A DNA stretch of 64,000 nt from Gnetum montanum (lineage: Eukaryota; Streptophyta; Gnetopsida; Gnetales; Gnetaceae): contig MNCI01023340.1 in NCBI GenBank assembly GCA_015680685.1, positions 188,184-252,183 of the forward strand, in the 5' to 3' direction. The position numbers and the translations under genes were made by a program. Every line of letters begins with the position of its first letter. Within the stretch, counting starts at the first letter, position 1. Of this stretch, positions 10,363-20,774 are shown piece by piece. The notes below the pieces were generated by a model that was not told where the DNA came from, made no database searches, and was given only the letters and a program-made list of their open reading frames with translations.

Positions 10363-11612
10363 GGAATCACTCCAACAAAACAAAACCTGAGAGCTAGTTC
10401 AATTGCCAAAAGGGAGAAAACCCTTGAAATGCAGGTGGCTATACAAAATTAAATCAAAGGCAAATGGGGAAAAATTTTTCAAGGCTAGGTTGGTAGTGAA
10501 AGACTATGCACAGAAACCAGGTATTGACTTTCAAGAAATTTTTTCTACAATAGTAAAACACTCTTCTATATGTTTAGGGCTATCATTGGTGGCCTACATG
10601 GACTTAGAGTTGGAACAACTTGATATAGAAAAAACATTCCTCCATGGAGATTTGGAGGAGGAAATTTACATGAAACAACTAGAAGGGTATGAATAACAGC
10701 AAGGTTTAGGTCTGGTTTGTAAACTAAAAAAGTGTTTATATGGTTTGAAACAAGCCCTTAGGTAGTGGTATAAAAGGTTTAATACTTTCATGAAGAAGCT
10801 ATCTTATTATAAAAACAACCTAGACCACTGTGTGTATTTTTCAGGAGATGTTTTAGGTAAATTTACAATGTTGTTGTTGTATGTTGATGATACGCTAATT
10901 TCTGGAAATGATATAGCAGAGATAAAACATTTAAAATTGGAAATGGGCAAAGAATTTGCTATGAAGGATTTGGGATAGGCAAAGAAAATTCTTGGTATTA
11001 ATATTTACAAGGATAGAAAAAGGAAGAAGCTGTGGTTGAGTCAAGAAGATTACATTGGAAAGGTTCTAAAGCATTTCAACATGGAGGATGCAAAACCTGT
11101 AAATACACCTTTTCCAGCACAATTTAATTTATCAAAGAAGGACTGTCCAAAGTAAAATGAGGATTTTGAAAAGGTTAAAAATATCCCATATACTTCTGTT
11201 GTTGGATCATTGATGTATGCCATGGTTTGTACATGTCCTACTATTGCTTATGTCGTTGGAGTAGTTAGTAGATTTATGACCAACTATGGGTGGAATCACT
11301 GGTTAGCTGTCAAATGGATTTTAAAATATTTAAAGGGCACAAAAGTGCATTGCTTATGTTTTGGAGATGCTAATATGCACATTGAAGGTTTTGTAGATGC
11401 AAACTTTGCTGCTGATCATGATATAAGATGATCTTCTATAGGGTACACATTTATTTTTGGTGGTGTAGCAGTGAGTTGGTTGTCACGTCTACAACCACTA
11501 GTAACTTTATCTACAACTGAATCAGAGTATGTGGCCCTCACAGAAGCATGCAAGGAGATGTTATGGATGAAGAGATTTTTGTAGTCACTTGGATTAAAAC
11601 AACAAAGGTATG
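10363..11612 (+). pseudogene. Copia reverse transcriptase and RNase H
   Basis: RT blocks in order: WLYKIKSKANGE, ARLVVKDYAQKPGIDFQE, LEQLDIEKTFLHGDLEEEIYM, CLYGLKQA, then LLLYVDDTLISG with the catalytic YVDD intact at about 10879-10890. The connection reads KKILGINIYKDRK, and RNase H follows: YTSVVGSLMYAM, LAVKWILKYLKGT, STTESEYVALTEACKE. Stops at 10694, 10763, 10976, 11153 and 11429 interrupt it. The 3' end disappears into the assembly gap. The block order and YVDD are diagnostic of Copia. Confidence 0.9.
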
Positions 11613-12114
11613 NNNNNNNNNNNNNNNNNNNNNNNNNNNNNNNNNNNNNNNNNNNNNNNNNNNNNNNNNNNNNNNNNNNNNNNNNNNNNNNNNNNNNNNN
11701 NNNNNNNNNNNNNNNNNNNNNNNNNNNNNNNNNNNNNNNNNNNNNNNNNNNNNNNNNNNNNNNNNNNNNNNNNNNNNNNNNNNNNNNNNNNNNNNNNNNN
11801 NNNNNNNNNNNNNNNNNNNNNNNNNNNNNNNNNNNNNNNNNNNNNNNNNNNNNNNNNNNNNNNNNNNNNNNNNNNNNNNNNNNNNNNNNNNNNNNNNNNN
11901 NNNNNNNNNNNNNNNNNNNNNNNNNNNNNNNNNNNNNNNNNNNNNNNNNNNNNNNNNNNNNNNNNNNNNNNNNNNNNNNNNNNNNNNNNNNNNNNNNNNN
12001 NNNNNNNNNNNNNNNNNNNNNNNNNNNNNNNNNNNNNNNNNNNNNNNNNNNNNNNNNNNNNNNNNNNNNNNNNNNNNNNNNNNNNNNNNNNNNNNNNNNN
12101 NNNNNNNNNNNNNN
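11613..12114. other. Assembly gap (502 N)
   Basis: Unsequenced. It must hold the end of Copia RNase H and the first part of the 3' LTR. Any open frame called across it is meaningless. Confidence 0.99.
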
Positions 12115-12312
12115 TTTTCATTCTGCTTTCATTTTGTTATCACAGCAAATGTTTGGTACAGTTTAGAACATTTTGAGAGTGATTTATAGTGTTTCTTGAC
12201 CTGCTACAATGCAATATTTTACCTCTAATGATTTATTCAGATCTGTAGGGTTCTAATAATTTCTCTAGAGCATTTGTAGTGTGTTTTCAGATCTGAATAT
12301 TTTACTGTCTGT
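12115..12312 (+). repeat. Copia 3' LTR, right part
   Basis: Matches the last part of the 5' LTR (from TTTTCATTCT to TTTCAGATCTGA at about 12296). The following bases to the virus sequence (AATATTTTACTGTCTGT) do not match the 5' LTR end, so the true 3' end is either altered or joined to other DNA. Confidence 0.7.
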
Positions 12313-13010
12313 AGAAGTGTGTACTAATTTAGATGGAATTGATGTGTTTGGGCCTCCACCTACAAAGCCTAGTAGATATCGTAGAAAAATTGGAGGAAGA
12401 AAATTGGGAAAAGTTAGATGGACAAAGAAAAGATGGTTTAGAGGTAAATCGAGACCATTTAAAAAAGGGACAAGTGTGTTAGTCAAAAGGAGAAAACAAC
12501 TATTGAATGAAAAGAAAATTTTTTATTATAACTATAAAGAATATGGTCATTATGCCCATGAGTGTCCCAGAAAGAAAAGTAGTTTGAAGATTAAAAGTTT
12601 CTTTGAGCATTATTTAGAGAAATGGGAACCTGTTGAAGAATCAGAAATAGAAGATGAATAAGAACAAATCTATTAAGTTCATTTGCTATCAGATGAGGAT
12701 GAAATTTTAGAAAAAGTTTTAGGATTAATGATGAAAGTGGGTAAAGATTCAGATGAAGATTCATGGATGCAAGATCTAACACCTGAAGAATTTGAAGAGT
12801 TTCAGAACTTCTTTCAAGGAGAAGACCCATATTCAACTACAATGGGGTCTGAAGATGATTTAATTTCTCACCAATTTTCTATTTTGCAGAGTCCATATTT
12901 TGCAAATAATGATCCCAGTTGTTCTTCTATCTATGGATGCAAAGAAATCCTACTCGGAAGTTTTTTGTCCAAGCAACCCACTTCATCATCATCCAAAGAT
13001 GCTACCTAAA
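12313..13010 (+). pseudogene. Virus coat-protein C-terminal region, copy 1
   Basis: Order: VCTNLDGIDVFGPPP, a strongly basic stretch rich in K and R (RWTKKRWFRGKSRP), the knuckle region ending YKEYGHYAHECPRK, then a very acidic tail (EPVEESEIEDE and DEDSWMQDLTPEEFEEF). Basic region, knuckle and acidic tail fit the nucleic-acid-binding end of caulimovirid coat proteins. Here two of the knuckle Cys positions read Tyr (TAT); copy 3 keeps Cys at both. Stops occur at 12659 and 13007. The same region is on the minus strand at 28460-29206 and 41313-41816. Confidence 0.75.
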
Positions 13011-13149
13011 AAACAATGGTATCTAAGGTTCCTCCTAGGTTTCTCATAACTTCTTTTGAGAAATGCTTTCCAATATCAATGAAGACATAGAGAGTTGACT
13101 TTTCCCAAAAAGCCAAGCTTCCCCAGCACCAGCAACATCAGATTAAGCA

Positions 13150-13430
13150 ATTGCTTTCCATGATGAGCATTATCATCATTCCTTTAAAGTTAGCAATCAA
13201 TGGCATGGCCAAGTGGAAGAAGTATCAAGCATTCATTGATACTGGTACCACCTTGAATTTTTCCCACAAGGATGTTCTAGAGAATTGGGTTGAAAATCCA
13301 AAGCTATTGAAGATTGATACTACGAATGGGGTTCGCTATCTCACACAATTCTCATTTGATGTGTCCTATGCAATTAGGAAATGTCATCATTGGAAGGACA
13401 AACTTTGTGCAAATTTCTAACAATGGATTT
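13150..13430 (+). pseudogene. Virus aspartic protease, copy 1
   Basis: A retropepsin-like domain. FIDTGTT at about 13232-13252 carries the catalytic DTG triad, followed by LNFSHKDVLENW. After a frame change the downstream block NGFDVIMGLHFMD (about 13418-13460) corresponds to the IIMG/ILG-type flap-end block of the family. It would process the virus polyprotein. It lies directly between coat protein and RT, the order seen in the other copies. The frame change near 13385 breaks it. Confidence 0.75.
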
Positions 13431-13639
13431 GATGTCATCATGGGATTGCATTTCATGGATTCCATTGCACCTTACACCGTTGGTGTAGATTTGATCATCT
13501 ATTCACTAGGTTCTAAAGGTTAGAAGCAGAAAATCATGCTGAATGGAATACCACCGAAGCTGCACAAAAGGCAAAATGATCAAGTTAGAAGCACTTATGA
13601 TTCTGATAACCCTTCCCTTTTTGACATCATTTCACATCA

Positions 13640-14590
13640 ACTTCAAGAAATTTCCAAGAACAATGCCAGTAATGAAGACTATTGGTGTGCATCAAGGCCT
13701 TTCAGAGGATGAAATGGCCAAGCTTATGAAAGCCCATGAAGAATTGAAGAAATGTTGTTGTGATCATTCACTTCAATTTTGGGATGTTGATGGCCCTAAA
13801 TCTCACATCCCTATAGTCCATGACATTCTTATGCAAAGAAAATCTATCACCCTCAATCTAGCTAATAGCAAAGAAGTCTGTTTGCAGGTTGAAGAGTTTT
13901 TAAAGAAAGGACTAATTAGATCATCTTATTCTAATTATGCCTATGCTAGTTTAATTGTTTAGAACCATGCTGAACAAAAGAGAGGAAAGGTGCAAATGGT
14001 AATAAACTACATCTCATTAAATCCAGTCACAATAGAAATAAAGTGGTCGTTACCAAACAAGGAGATGCTAATCCAAAAGGTTGCTACTAAAATGATTTTT
14101 AGCAAGTTCGACTGCAAGAGAGGATACCATCAAATTAATATCACCAAGAAGGATATCCACAAAACTATCTTTAGTACTCCTCATGTTCTTTACGAGTGGC
14201 TAGTGTTACCATTCAGTTTGAAGAACATGCAGTCACAATTTCAAAGAAGAAAGAATATTATTTTCAACCCATTTTCTAACTTTATTGCAAATTACATTGA
14301 TGATTTCTTAGTTTTCTTAGATACTATCAGTGAACATGTCAAGCACTTATTTCACTTTTCTAACCTTTGTAGAAAACATGGAATTGATCTATTCGGAGAC
14401 TTAAAGAAGTTTCATGTTGCACAAAGAGAAATCAAGTTTCTAGGAGTAACACTGAAGGATGGAAAGATTCACATGCAATTGCATGTGCTTCAAAAGATAA
14501 CATGGTTTCCAAACAAGTTAGAATCGAAGGATTAATTTCTAAGACTTTTGGGATGTTTAAATTATGTTTCAAGGCATATTGAAAAACTTT
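13640..14590 (+). pseudogene. Virus reverse transcriptase, copy 1
   Basis: RT of the caulimovirid type. An N-terminal linker (SHIPIVHDILM..., VEEFLKKGLIR) leads into fingers and palm: MVINYISLNPVT, PNKEMLIQKV, FSKFDCKRGYHQI with the first catalytic Asp, YEWLVLPFSLKNM, then YIDDF at about 14293-14307 with both catalytic Asp. The thumb has REIKFLGVTLKDGKI and, after a stop at 14533, a LGCLNYVSRHIEKL block. The YEWLV block and the FLGCLNYVSRHIEKL ending point to Caulimoviridae rather than to LTR Gypsy elements. Several stops (for example near 13960) make it non-functional. Confidence 0.8.
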
Positions 14591-14689
14591 AACACAAAAC
14601 AATAGAGATCAATAATTGCAAGAATCAAATTCTATTTCAATGGAATGCTAAGGCCACCAAACAAGTTCAAGCATTAAAATGAGAATGTG

Positions 14690-15120
14690 AAATGTTGCCT
14701 CCATTAACTCCAATTTTGCATGGCCCTTTTATTCTCAACATAGATGCAAGTTACAATGCATGGATAGAGATTTTGCTAAAGGCTGCCTCTTGTAAGGAAA
14801 ATGAAGAAATATGTGCTTACGCATCTAGAGTCTTTCATAAAAATGAGCTAAATTATTGGCCCATGGAGAAGGAAATATTGGGTACTATTAAAGGACTTGA
14901 AAAGTTTCATGTGTATTTGATTGAAGGCCCATTCATTCTAAGAATTAATTCAACCAATTTGGCCACATTATTGAAGTGAAAAATCAATCCATCCCGAAAG
15001 CTTCAAAGGTTTGACTAGTGGCAATTTCTGTTAGCTTAGTATTCCTTCACAATTCAAAGAATTCCTAGCATTGTGAATATTCTGCCTGATTTCCTCATGT
15101 GAGAATTAAAGATGTCCCAA
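14690..15120 (+). pseudogene. Virus RNase H, copy 1
   Basis: The frame reads LNIDASYNAWIEILL (first acidic residue of the RNase H core), CAYASRVFHKNELNYWPMEKEILGTIKGLEKF (the Glu-containing helix), then LIEGPFILRINSTNL. After a stop at 14977 a RKLQRF-type block and an ILPDFL block follow. This is the usual end of the caulimovirid pol region. The stretch from 15121 to about 15610, still related to the other copies, encodes a C-terminal tail that I cannot assign to a known domain. Confidence 0.75.
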
Positions 15121-15626
15121 ATCAAGATGATGCATTTTTCACAGTCCAGTAGTAGTGGGAATCATCCACGAGTAGGTGAAGACAACGAAGAATGGAGTAC
15201 ATGGTCGGTTATGATGGTGGAAGATAGAGTCCAGTGGTGCCAAAGGATAACTTAGCTATTTCCTCAAGAATCTACCACAAGCCTAACTAAAACTTATGCC
15301 ACCCTTGATTTCTTTGTGAATATGGTAGGATGAATCAATTATATCATCAAAAATTTGCACTAGAATCAAATGGAGCCATGTGTTCTGCAACATCTCAACC
15401 TCATGGAAGTGCTCAACAATGTTCTGTTGATTCACCAACCCATTTTTTTGAACCAATTCCCTTGCAATTTCCTGAACGAGATTTTGCAAAGCAATGGATG
15501 GGAAGCACAGTTGTGTACAACCTTTCAACGCACCAATCTTTACCAGGAGAGCTTATTGTTTGCCATCCAAGTAAAGTCATGCATTTGTTAGGCATGCTGT
15601 CCAAGTCTATTGAATCTTATCTTTAA

Positions 15627-16110
15627 GATAAGCTTGTACTAGTGTGATCCCAAAGCTGCTTAGAAGTCACAAACTCTTAGGTTATCCTAAGCCTATATAA
15701 GAAATTCAAATGTAAGAGTGTTGGTAAGAGAGTGTGTCTTGAGTCCTAATTCCTAAGATGTTTGAGTTTGAGTTCTATAAGTGTTTTATAGTGTTTGTCA
15801 CCAAAGTTTATAACTGCCAAGGCTATGCCAAGGTCATTATTGTAAGGTTCTTCAAGTTGTGCTATGTTTGGTTGAAGTAATATAAAGCTTGGTTGGAAGG
15901 TTATCCTTTACTCGTAGTACTCCTCTATTGTTGCACCATGAGATAAAGTGTGCTTGTGGGTTGAGTTGTGTGTAGTTTCGCTTCCATTGAACATATCCAT
16001 TGTCTTTCTTGTCGTATTCTGATCATGGTTTTTAGTTTTCCTAGGCAGTTTCATGAAGATTTGGAGTAAGCCTTCGCAAACCTTGAAGTTCAAGAACCTC
16101 ACCACTAAAA
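15627..16110 (+). promoter_or_regulatory. Virus intergenic region and promoter, copy 1
   Basis: Non-coding DNA between the pol end and the primer site. A TATATAA box at 15694-15700 lies about 410 bases before the primer site, as expected for the genome-length transcript promoter and leader of a pararetrovirus. A near-palindrome CTTATCTTTAAGATAAG sits at 15616-15632. The region recurs in part at 32437-32640 (plus strand) and 32231-32437 (minus strand). Confidence 0.65.
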
Positions 16111-16122
16111 TGGTATCAGAGC
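16111..16122 (+). promoter_or_regulatory. Virus minus-strand primer binding site, copy 1
   Basis: TGGTATCAGAGC is a perfect match to the initiator tRNA-Met complement that marks position one of caulimovirid genomes. It lies between the intergenic region and the first coding region and has no LTR beside it, which separates this element from LTR retrotransposons. Confidence 0.85.
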
Positions 16123-16164
16123 CTAGGAATAGAAAAACATAGAGTTTGTTGTTGTTGTTCTAGA

Positions 16165-17315
16165 ATGGTTAAGAAATATTGATTGGGAAAAGGTTGAACA
16201 TCCATTTTTTTTTCATCCTAGTGGATTTAAGGTTACCCAAGTTGCCAAAAGTAGGAAGCCTTTAAATATTGATCTATTTGCTTTGGCTGCAACCTTGTAT
16301 GATTAAAAGGAAAATAAGTCTTTCACTCTAGGAGGTCTCTACTAGTCCATGGTTTCTAACTCTAATGAGCAAAGAATGGAGGTGACATCCAACTACTATT
16401 GGACAATGGAACAAGGATATGCTTCAAATCCTTACTTGTCTCCAATGGATGAGTTTGTTCAAGTTAGACCTAGAAGATCTAAGTTGGAGTCTAGTTAGTG
16501 TTTTGAAGGTTTTCCAAGATATGATGAAGAAGCTCAATCGGTTAGTTAGTTGATTTGTGAAGAAGTTCAAGTCAATCAGAAAGATAAAGAAAGGTCTTCT
16601 GTGCTAGTTTTCTTTGACGTTGGTGAAGGATCCAGAGTAAAAGAACTAGTAGATGAAAATGAGGATCAAGTCATTCCAGACCTACATTTGTCGCCAATGT
16701 GGAGTCCAATTTAAGTTCCCTTCTATGATAAGTATGGAGAGATGTATATCTATCCACTTTTGCTGATTTCTACCTTGTATGAGGACGAAGATGAAAATCC
16801 TTTTGAAGATGAAGATCGGCTATTATTAGAAGAAATTGAAGCTGGATACAAGATTTTGTATGATGAATATACCATCAAAATTATAGATGTTGACGAAGTT
16901 TCCTTGTAGAACGTTGAAGAGGAGAAAGCTTTTAGAAGACATTTTTGGTGTCTAGCTACTTATGGAGATCATGGTGAGATAGAAGTTCAAGATGACCTAG
17001 ATAATATGGAATATGATCTCGAAACCCATAGAGTGTTCATGATGCCTCATCAAGCCTTCATGATGTGTGAAAAACGCATAGATTTTCCTTCTGAGGATCA
17101 TGAACTATCGAAGAATTAGAAGTCCATTTTGCCAATCAATGAAGCCTTGCTGAAGAAAAGATCATTTGTGGCAAGTAACAGCAAGCTTGAGTTTCCCAAA
17201 GTGGGTAAAGATGCTATTTACAATTTCTCAAATGTCTTTTTTTGCAAGAATTTCCACATCTATCAAGTAGTCTGAAGCCTTGTTAGACATCAAGGGCCAT
17301 GGCATACGTCTTATT
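16165..17315 (+). pseudogene. Virus movement-protein region, copy 1 (deleted)
   Basis: The first coding region after the primer site. It contains KYGEMYIYPLLLISTLYEDEDENPFEDEDRLLL-like acidic sequence (about 16729-16830) and later PKVGKDAIYNFSNVF, which I read as the start of the 30K-type movement-protein core by its position and its similarity to copy 2. About 900 bases present in copy 2 are missing here: the sequence passes from the LLDIKGHGI-equivalent (about 17283-17310) straight to the start of the coat-protein region. Stops are frequent. Assignment to the 30K superfamily rests on genome position; no profile search was possible. Confidence 0.5.
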
Positions 17316-17442
17316 TGGTGCATTGGATTTCTTCTAGACAAAGGAATTGGAATCTACTAGAAGGGATAATGACAAATTTAGAAGCAACAATTAAGGGTGC
17401 ATGATATTGCTAATCACATGCAAGCCTATGAGGAGGTTATGT
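17316..17442 (+). pseudogene. Virus coat-protein start, copy 1, left of element B
   Basis: Encodes RNWNLLEG..TNLEA followed by a HDIANHMQAYEEVM stretch in shifted frames, matching copy 2 at about 30320-30190 minus. It stops exactly at the LTR of element B; the same coding block resumes at 26586. Confidence 0.7.
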
Positions 17443-18305
17443 TGATGAATCATGGTTTGCCAAGACTCGATATCAAATCCTCAATATCGAGTACGTGATA
17501 TCATAGCCTACATAACGATATCGAATACACGATATCATGAATCCTATGTAGGCCTATAAATACAAAATTCAGGCACATAGGAAAAGAGGGGGTTGGTAAT
17601 TCTTAGATAGAGTCCTTTTGTAATTTTTTTAGTTAGTTTCACTCTTTCCCTAGTGCATGCCTGTAGTGTGATGATTGTAATTGTATCGAACCTTTATTCT
17701 AGTGTGACGTACTTGGACACACACATGATCGGCAATAAAGATCAAGATTACTCCATCATTGTAGCATTCACTTAGCCTTTAATTACTTCAATTATTAATT
17801 GTTATTTATTATTTTCTTCATTAATATTTCTTTATCATCATTGACTTTTCTTGTTGTTAAATACGGAATGAGTACGACTTAATCACGAACATTTAAGTGT
17901 AACTACTTGGTAACCCAGTAGCATATCTAGGAGTGCTTAAGTAATGTGTGCTTGGTAATCCTAGAAGTAATACACAAGGTCTAAGATGCACGCAAATGAT
18001 TAAGGATGGATGCTCATTGCACTTAGGTTATTTTAGATTTTTTTTTTTCATTTCCTATTAGCTTAAGTCAAGATTATTTTCCATCATCTTTAAGAGTAGC
18101 ATTAGTTAGGATCCCATCATTAACCTCACTCTGGACTAAACCATACATGACAAAGAAAATACTAGTCTAGGTGGGAAGATAGTGAACTACGATCAATGTG
18201 TAATTATCTAGATACCACAACTAGTCCATCTATGGAGTTCAATTAGATAGTGTGTACACACTCGTATTCGTATGGTTGAGTGTGGGGGTACCTCATCACT
18301 CATCA
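17443..18305 (+). repeat. 5' LTR of element B
   Basis: TGATGAATCA to CACTCATCA. U3 has repeated GATATC words (about 17467-17545), then TATAAATA at 17555-17562. CAATAAAGATCAAG near 17733 is a likely polyadenylation signal. The terminal six bases form an inverted repeat (TGATGA/TCATCA). Confidence 0.92.
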
Positions 18306-18324
18306 TTGGCACTATTGTCAGGGA
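18306..18324 (+). promoter_or_regulatory. Primer binding site of element B (degenerate)
   Basis: TTGGCACTATTGTCAGGGA follows the LTR directly. It fits a decayed form of the tRNA-Asp-type site seen more clearly in element C (TTGGCGCCATTTCCGGGG). Confidence 0.6.
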
Positions 18325-18437
18325 CTATGCTAGTTATTTAGATTTGTTACATCATCCAAGATCATTGTAATGAAGCCTTGATGATATATATTTTAGAAAG
18401 AAAGGAATTACAAACAAGTCACACACAATTCACAACA

Positions 18438-20774
18438 ATGTCTCTATCACAAGACTATGATAACACAACAATTTGGGAGGCAATTCATTGAAGAACCAAT
18501 GAAATATACAATGATGAAGATGAAGTTTGGAGTACTCAATCTTATGTAGGGATCCCCTATGTTCATGAGCACCCCAACAGTACTCAAGGACTCTTATCAT
18601 CCAACTCTGACACCTCTAGAAAGGATGGGACATCCCATAGAATTAGGGGGCTTGTAAGGCCTAGGACCTTCTTGATGGTTAACATGAATTTATCTAGGGA
18701 TGATTAGGAGACTTACAAAAGTCATGAAGAGTCTTCCAGTTCTTTCTCTTCCTCTACTTCTTCAACGTCGGGTCATGAAATAGATAATCATCTTTCAAGG
18801 GGTTAGCATAGAAATAAAAGTCAAGTCCACAGGTAAAGTCAGGAATGCCAACATGAACGAAGACAACATCATCCCAACTCACAAATTCATAACCTACCTA
18901 GTGATGATGAACCTCTGCTAGTCACTAAGAGCCTAATACATATACAAGAGGTTGTTCAAATATCCTGTAGGCATCACAAGGAAATTTGACTACCCAGGCT
19001 TGACTTAAATAACTTTTCCAAGTTTTCAAGAGGCTATGATTTAGATCCAAAATATCATTTACAAGCATTCTACGATGCCTATGCATGGAAAAACATTGAT
19101 AATGGATGAAAAAGACTTAAGCTCTTTCCTATGACACTCGTTGGCCAAGCAAAAGTATGGTATAGGTCTTTAAAATTGAAATCAATTCGATGTTGGCTGA
19201 CAATGGTAGAACTCTTCAATAAAATATATCAAACCTATGCAAGAGTGTCAGCCTTGAGGAGACAAATCCAAGAGTAGAAACAAGGGCAACATGAACCCTT
19301 GGACATGGCCTTCGCAATATATTTTTCATTATTAAAAAAATGCCCATGCCATGGGTTCTCAAAGGAAAGGCTATTGTATCACATCATGGATGGGCTTTGT
19401 AATGAAACTAGGGAGACCTTAGGGATGTATGCCCCAGGGCAACTATATGAGTTACGAATCCATCAATTACAAAAAATTATTAAGTGGGTAGCAAAGGAAG
19501 AAGGAGAAATAGCTAAATGGGAGAATGTTGAAAGCTCTCAATAGGATCAAAATCTCAAAATAACAAAGGTCCATGATCATAAAGAGGAGAAATCAACTCA
19601 CCTCAAGGAGGTGGAATCATCCTTGCTAATACTACAATCACTAGATGAAATTGAAGCAAAGATCAATAAGATAATAGAATGGGTATAGGAAAAATGCGGA
19701 GAATATGCCAACATTCTTAGAGGTGGAACCATGCCAAATCAAGAAATAGGAAAGGACACCACACAACAATCGAAAAGAAGGGTTGAAGAAGATAAAGATA
19801 AGGGCTCAACTACAAACCACCCGTATCAATGTGATGCTTGCCTATACGATCACACCAAAGGCCAATGCCCAATCTTGTCACATTTACATGAGCAGTGGGA
19901 AGGAATGTTACATCTAGATTTCATACAAAAATACCAAGTTCAACCACAGTGGCAAAAACCCCAGTTGTGGGGGAGGCCACCATCAAACTGGTCACACCCT
20001 TCATACCATCCAAACCTAAGTGCTTATTATGTTCAACATCTTGTTTCCCCAACTATGTCAACATCCTCTATTTCACCACATCATTATCATTCTCCTGTGT
20101 ACTATCAACCCATGTTTTCTCAAACAATATTACCACCTCATGTTCCTTGCACTTCTCCTTGCCCTCAATATTCTCATCATTCACCTCCTTCTACATCGCC
20201 ATCAGTTGTGCTAGAAGGTTTTTCACCACAACACCAACCCACGAACGTTACTTGTGATACTACTATCAATAGTAGTGGAGATCCTCCATAATATTGAAAG
20301 CATCCTTTCTTTAGGTGTGACTGTAGAATGAGATAGCACGGTTCTGAAACCACTGCACTCACCAACACAACACAAGTTCAATGCTATGATGCATCTGCCT
20401 CCTTGAATTCAATGCCTTCTATTACCTTATCAGGGCCATCAATTAACACTCCAACAACCATGCAGCCTAATGAATATAACCATGTAGGAAGACATATTGA
20501 TCCTTACATATCATCTTTGGTCATGGGTGTCATAGTGGGTCAACTCCTTATCACATGATCACATCGTATAATTTGCCCCACTATGCCAACTTTAATTGAG
20601 TATGTGAACCCCAAGTTGGGTACATTCCAACCACCACATCAAAAGAAACCCAATGCCCTGGATATGACCAAACTCCAATATTTCCCACGTGCATGGATCT
20701 GCTTTTTCCATTTATTAATTCTAGTCATGCTCAAAAGTTTAGGTATGGGGGATATCCTCCATTATAACAAGTAG
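18438..20774 (+). pseudogene. gag of element B
   Basis: Starts MSLSQDYDNTT, a start shared with element C (MPLLQDYDNAT). The middle carries the Ty3/Gypsy gag core: LDLNNFSKFSRGYD, KLFPMTLVGQAKVWYRSL, then LTMVELFNKIYQTYARVSALRRQIQ. Next comes a basic/acidic helical part and a CCHC-like knuckle CDACLYDHTKGQC at about 19831-19870. A long Pro/Ser/His/Gln-rich tail ends MGDILHYNK. Gag forms the particle and binds element RNA. Stops (for example 18490, 19276, 19541, 20289) interrupt it. The length, about 770 codons, is long for gag because of the tail. No pol frame follows. Confidence 0.75.

Larger units (their letters stand above)
8008..12312 (+). mobile_element. Ty1/Copia LTR retrotransposon in the virus copy
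   Basis: It starts with a TGTTGGAA LTR end and carries gag, integrase, RT and RNase H in the Copia order (integrase before RT), then a second LTR after an assembly gap. It lies within the coat-protein region of virus copy 1. No clean 5-bp target duplication borders it; instead 56-bp virus repeats stand on both sides. The right boundary is uncertain by about 16 bases, because the 3' LTR stops matching the 5' LTR after 12296. Many in-frame stops show that it is inactive. Confidence 0.85.

Noticed and set aside
11548-12189. Long open frames across the N run
   Set aside because: They consist of unknown bases and carry no information.
8008-12312. Copia element as part of the virus
   Set aside because: Integrase-before-RT order, YVDD and LTR ends are Copia features, and the virus sequence continues on both sides.
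19895-20257. Frames overlapping the gag tail of element B
   Set aside because: Shadow frames of the Pro/Ser/His-rich gag tail; the gag frame is supported by the shared end with element C.
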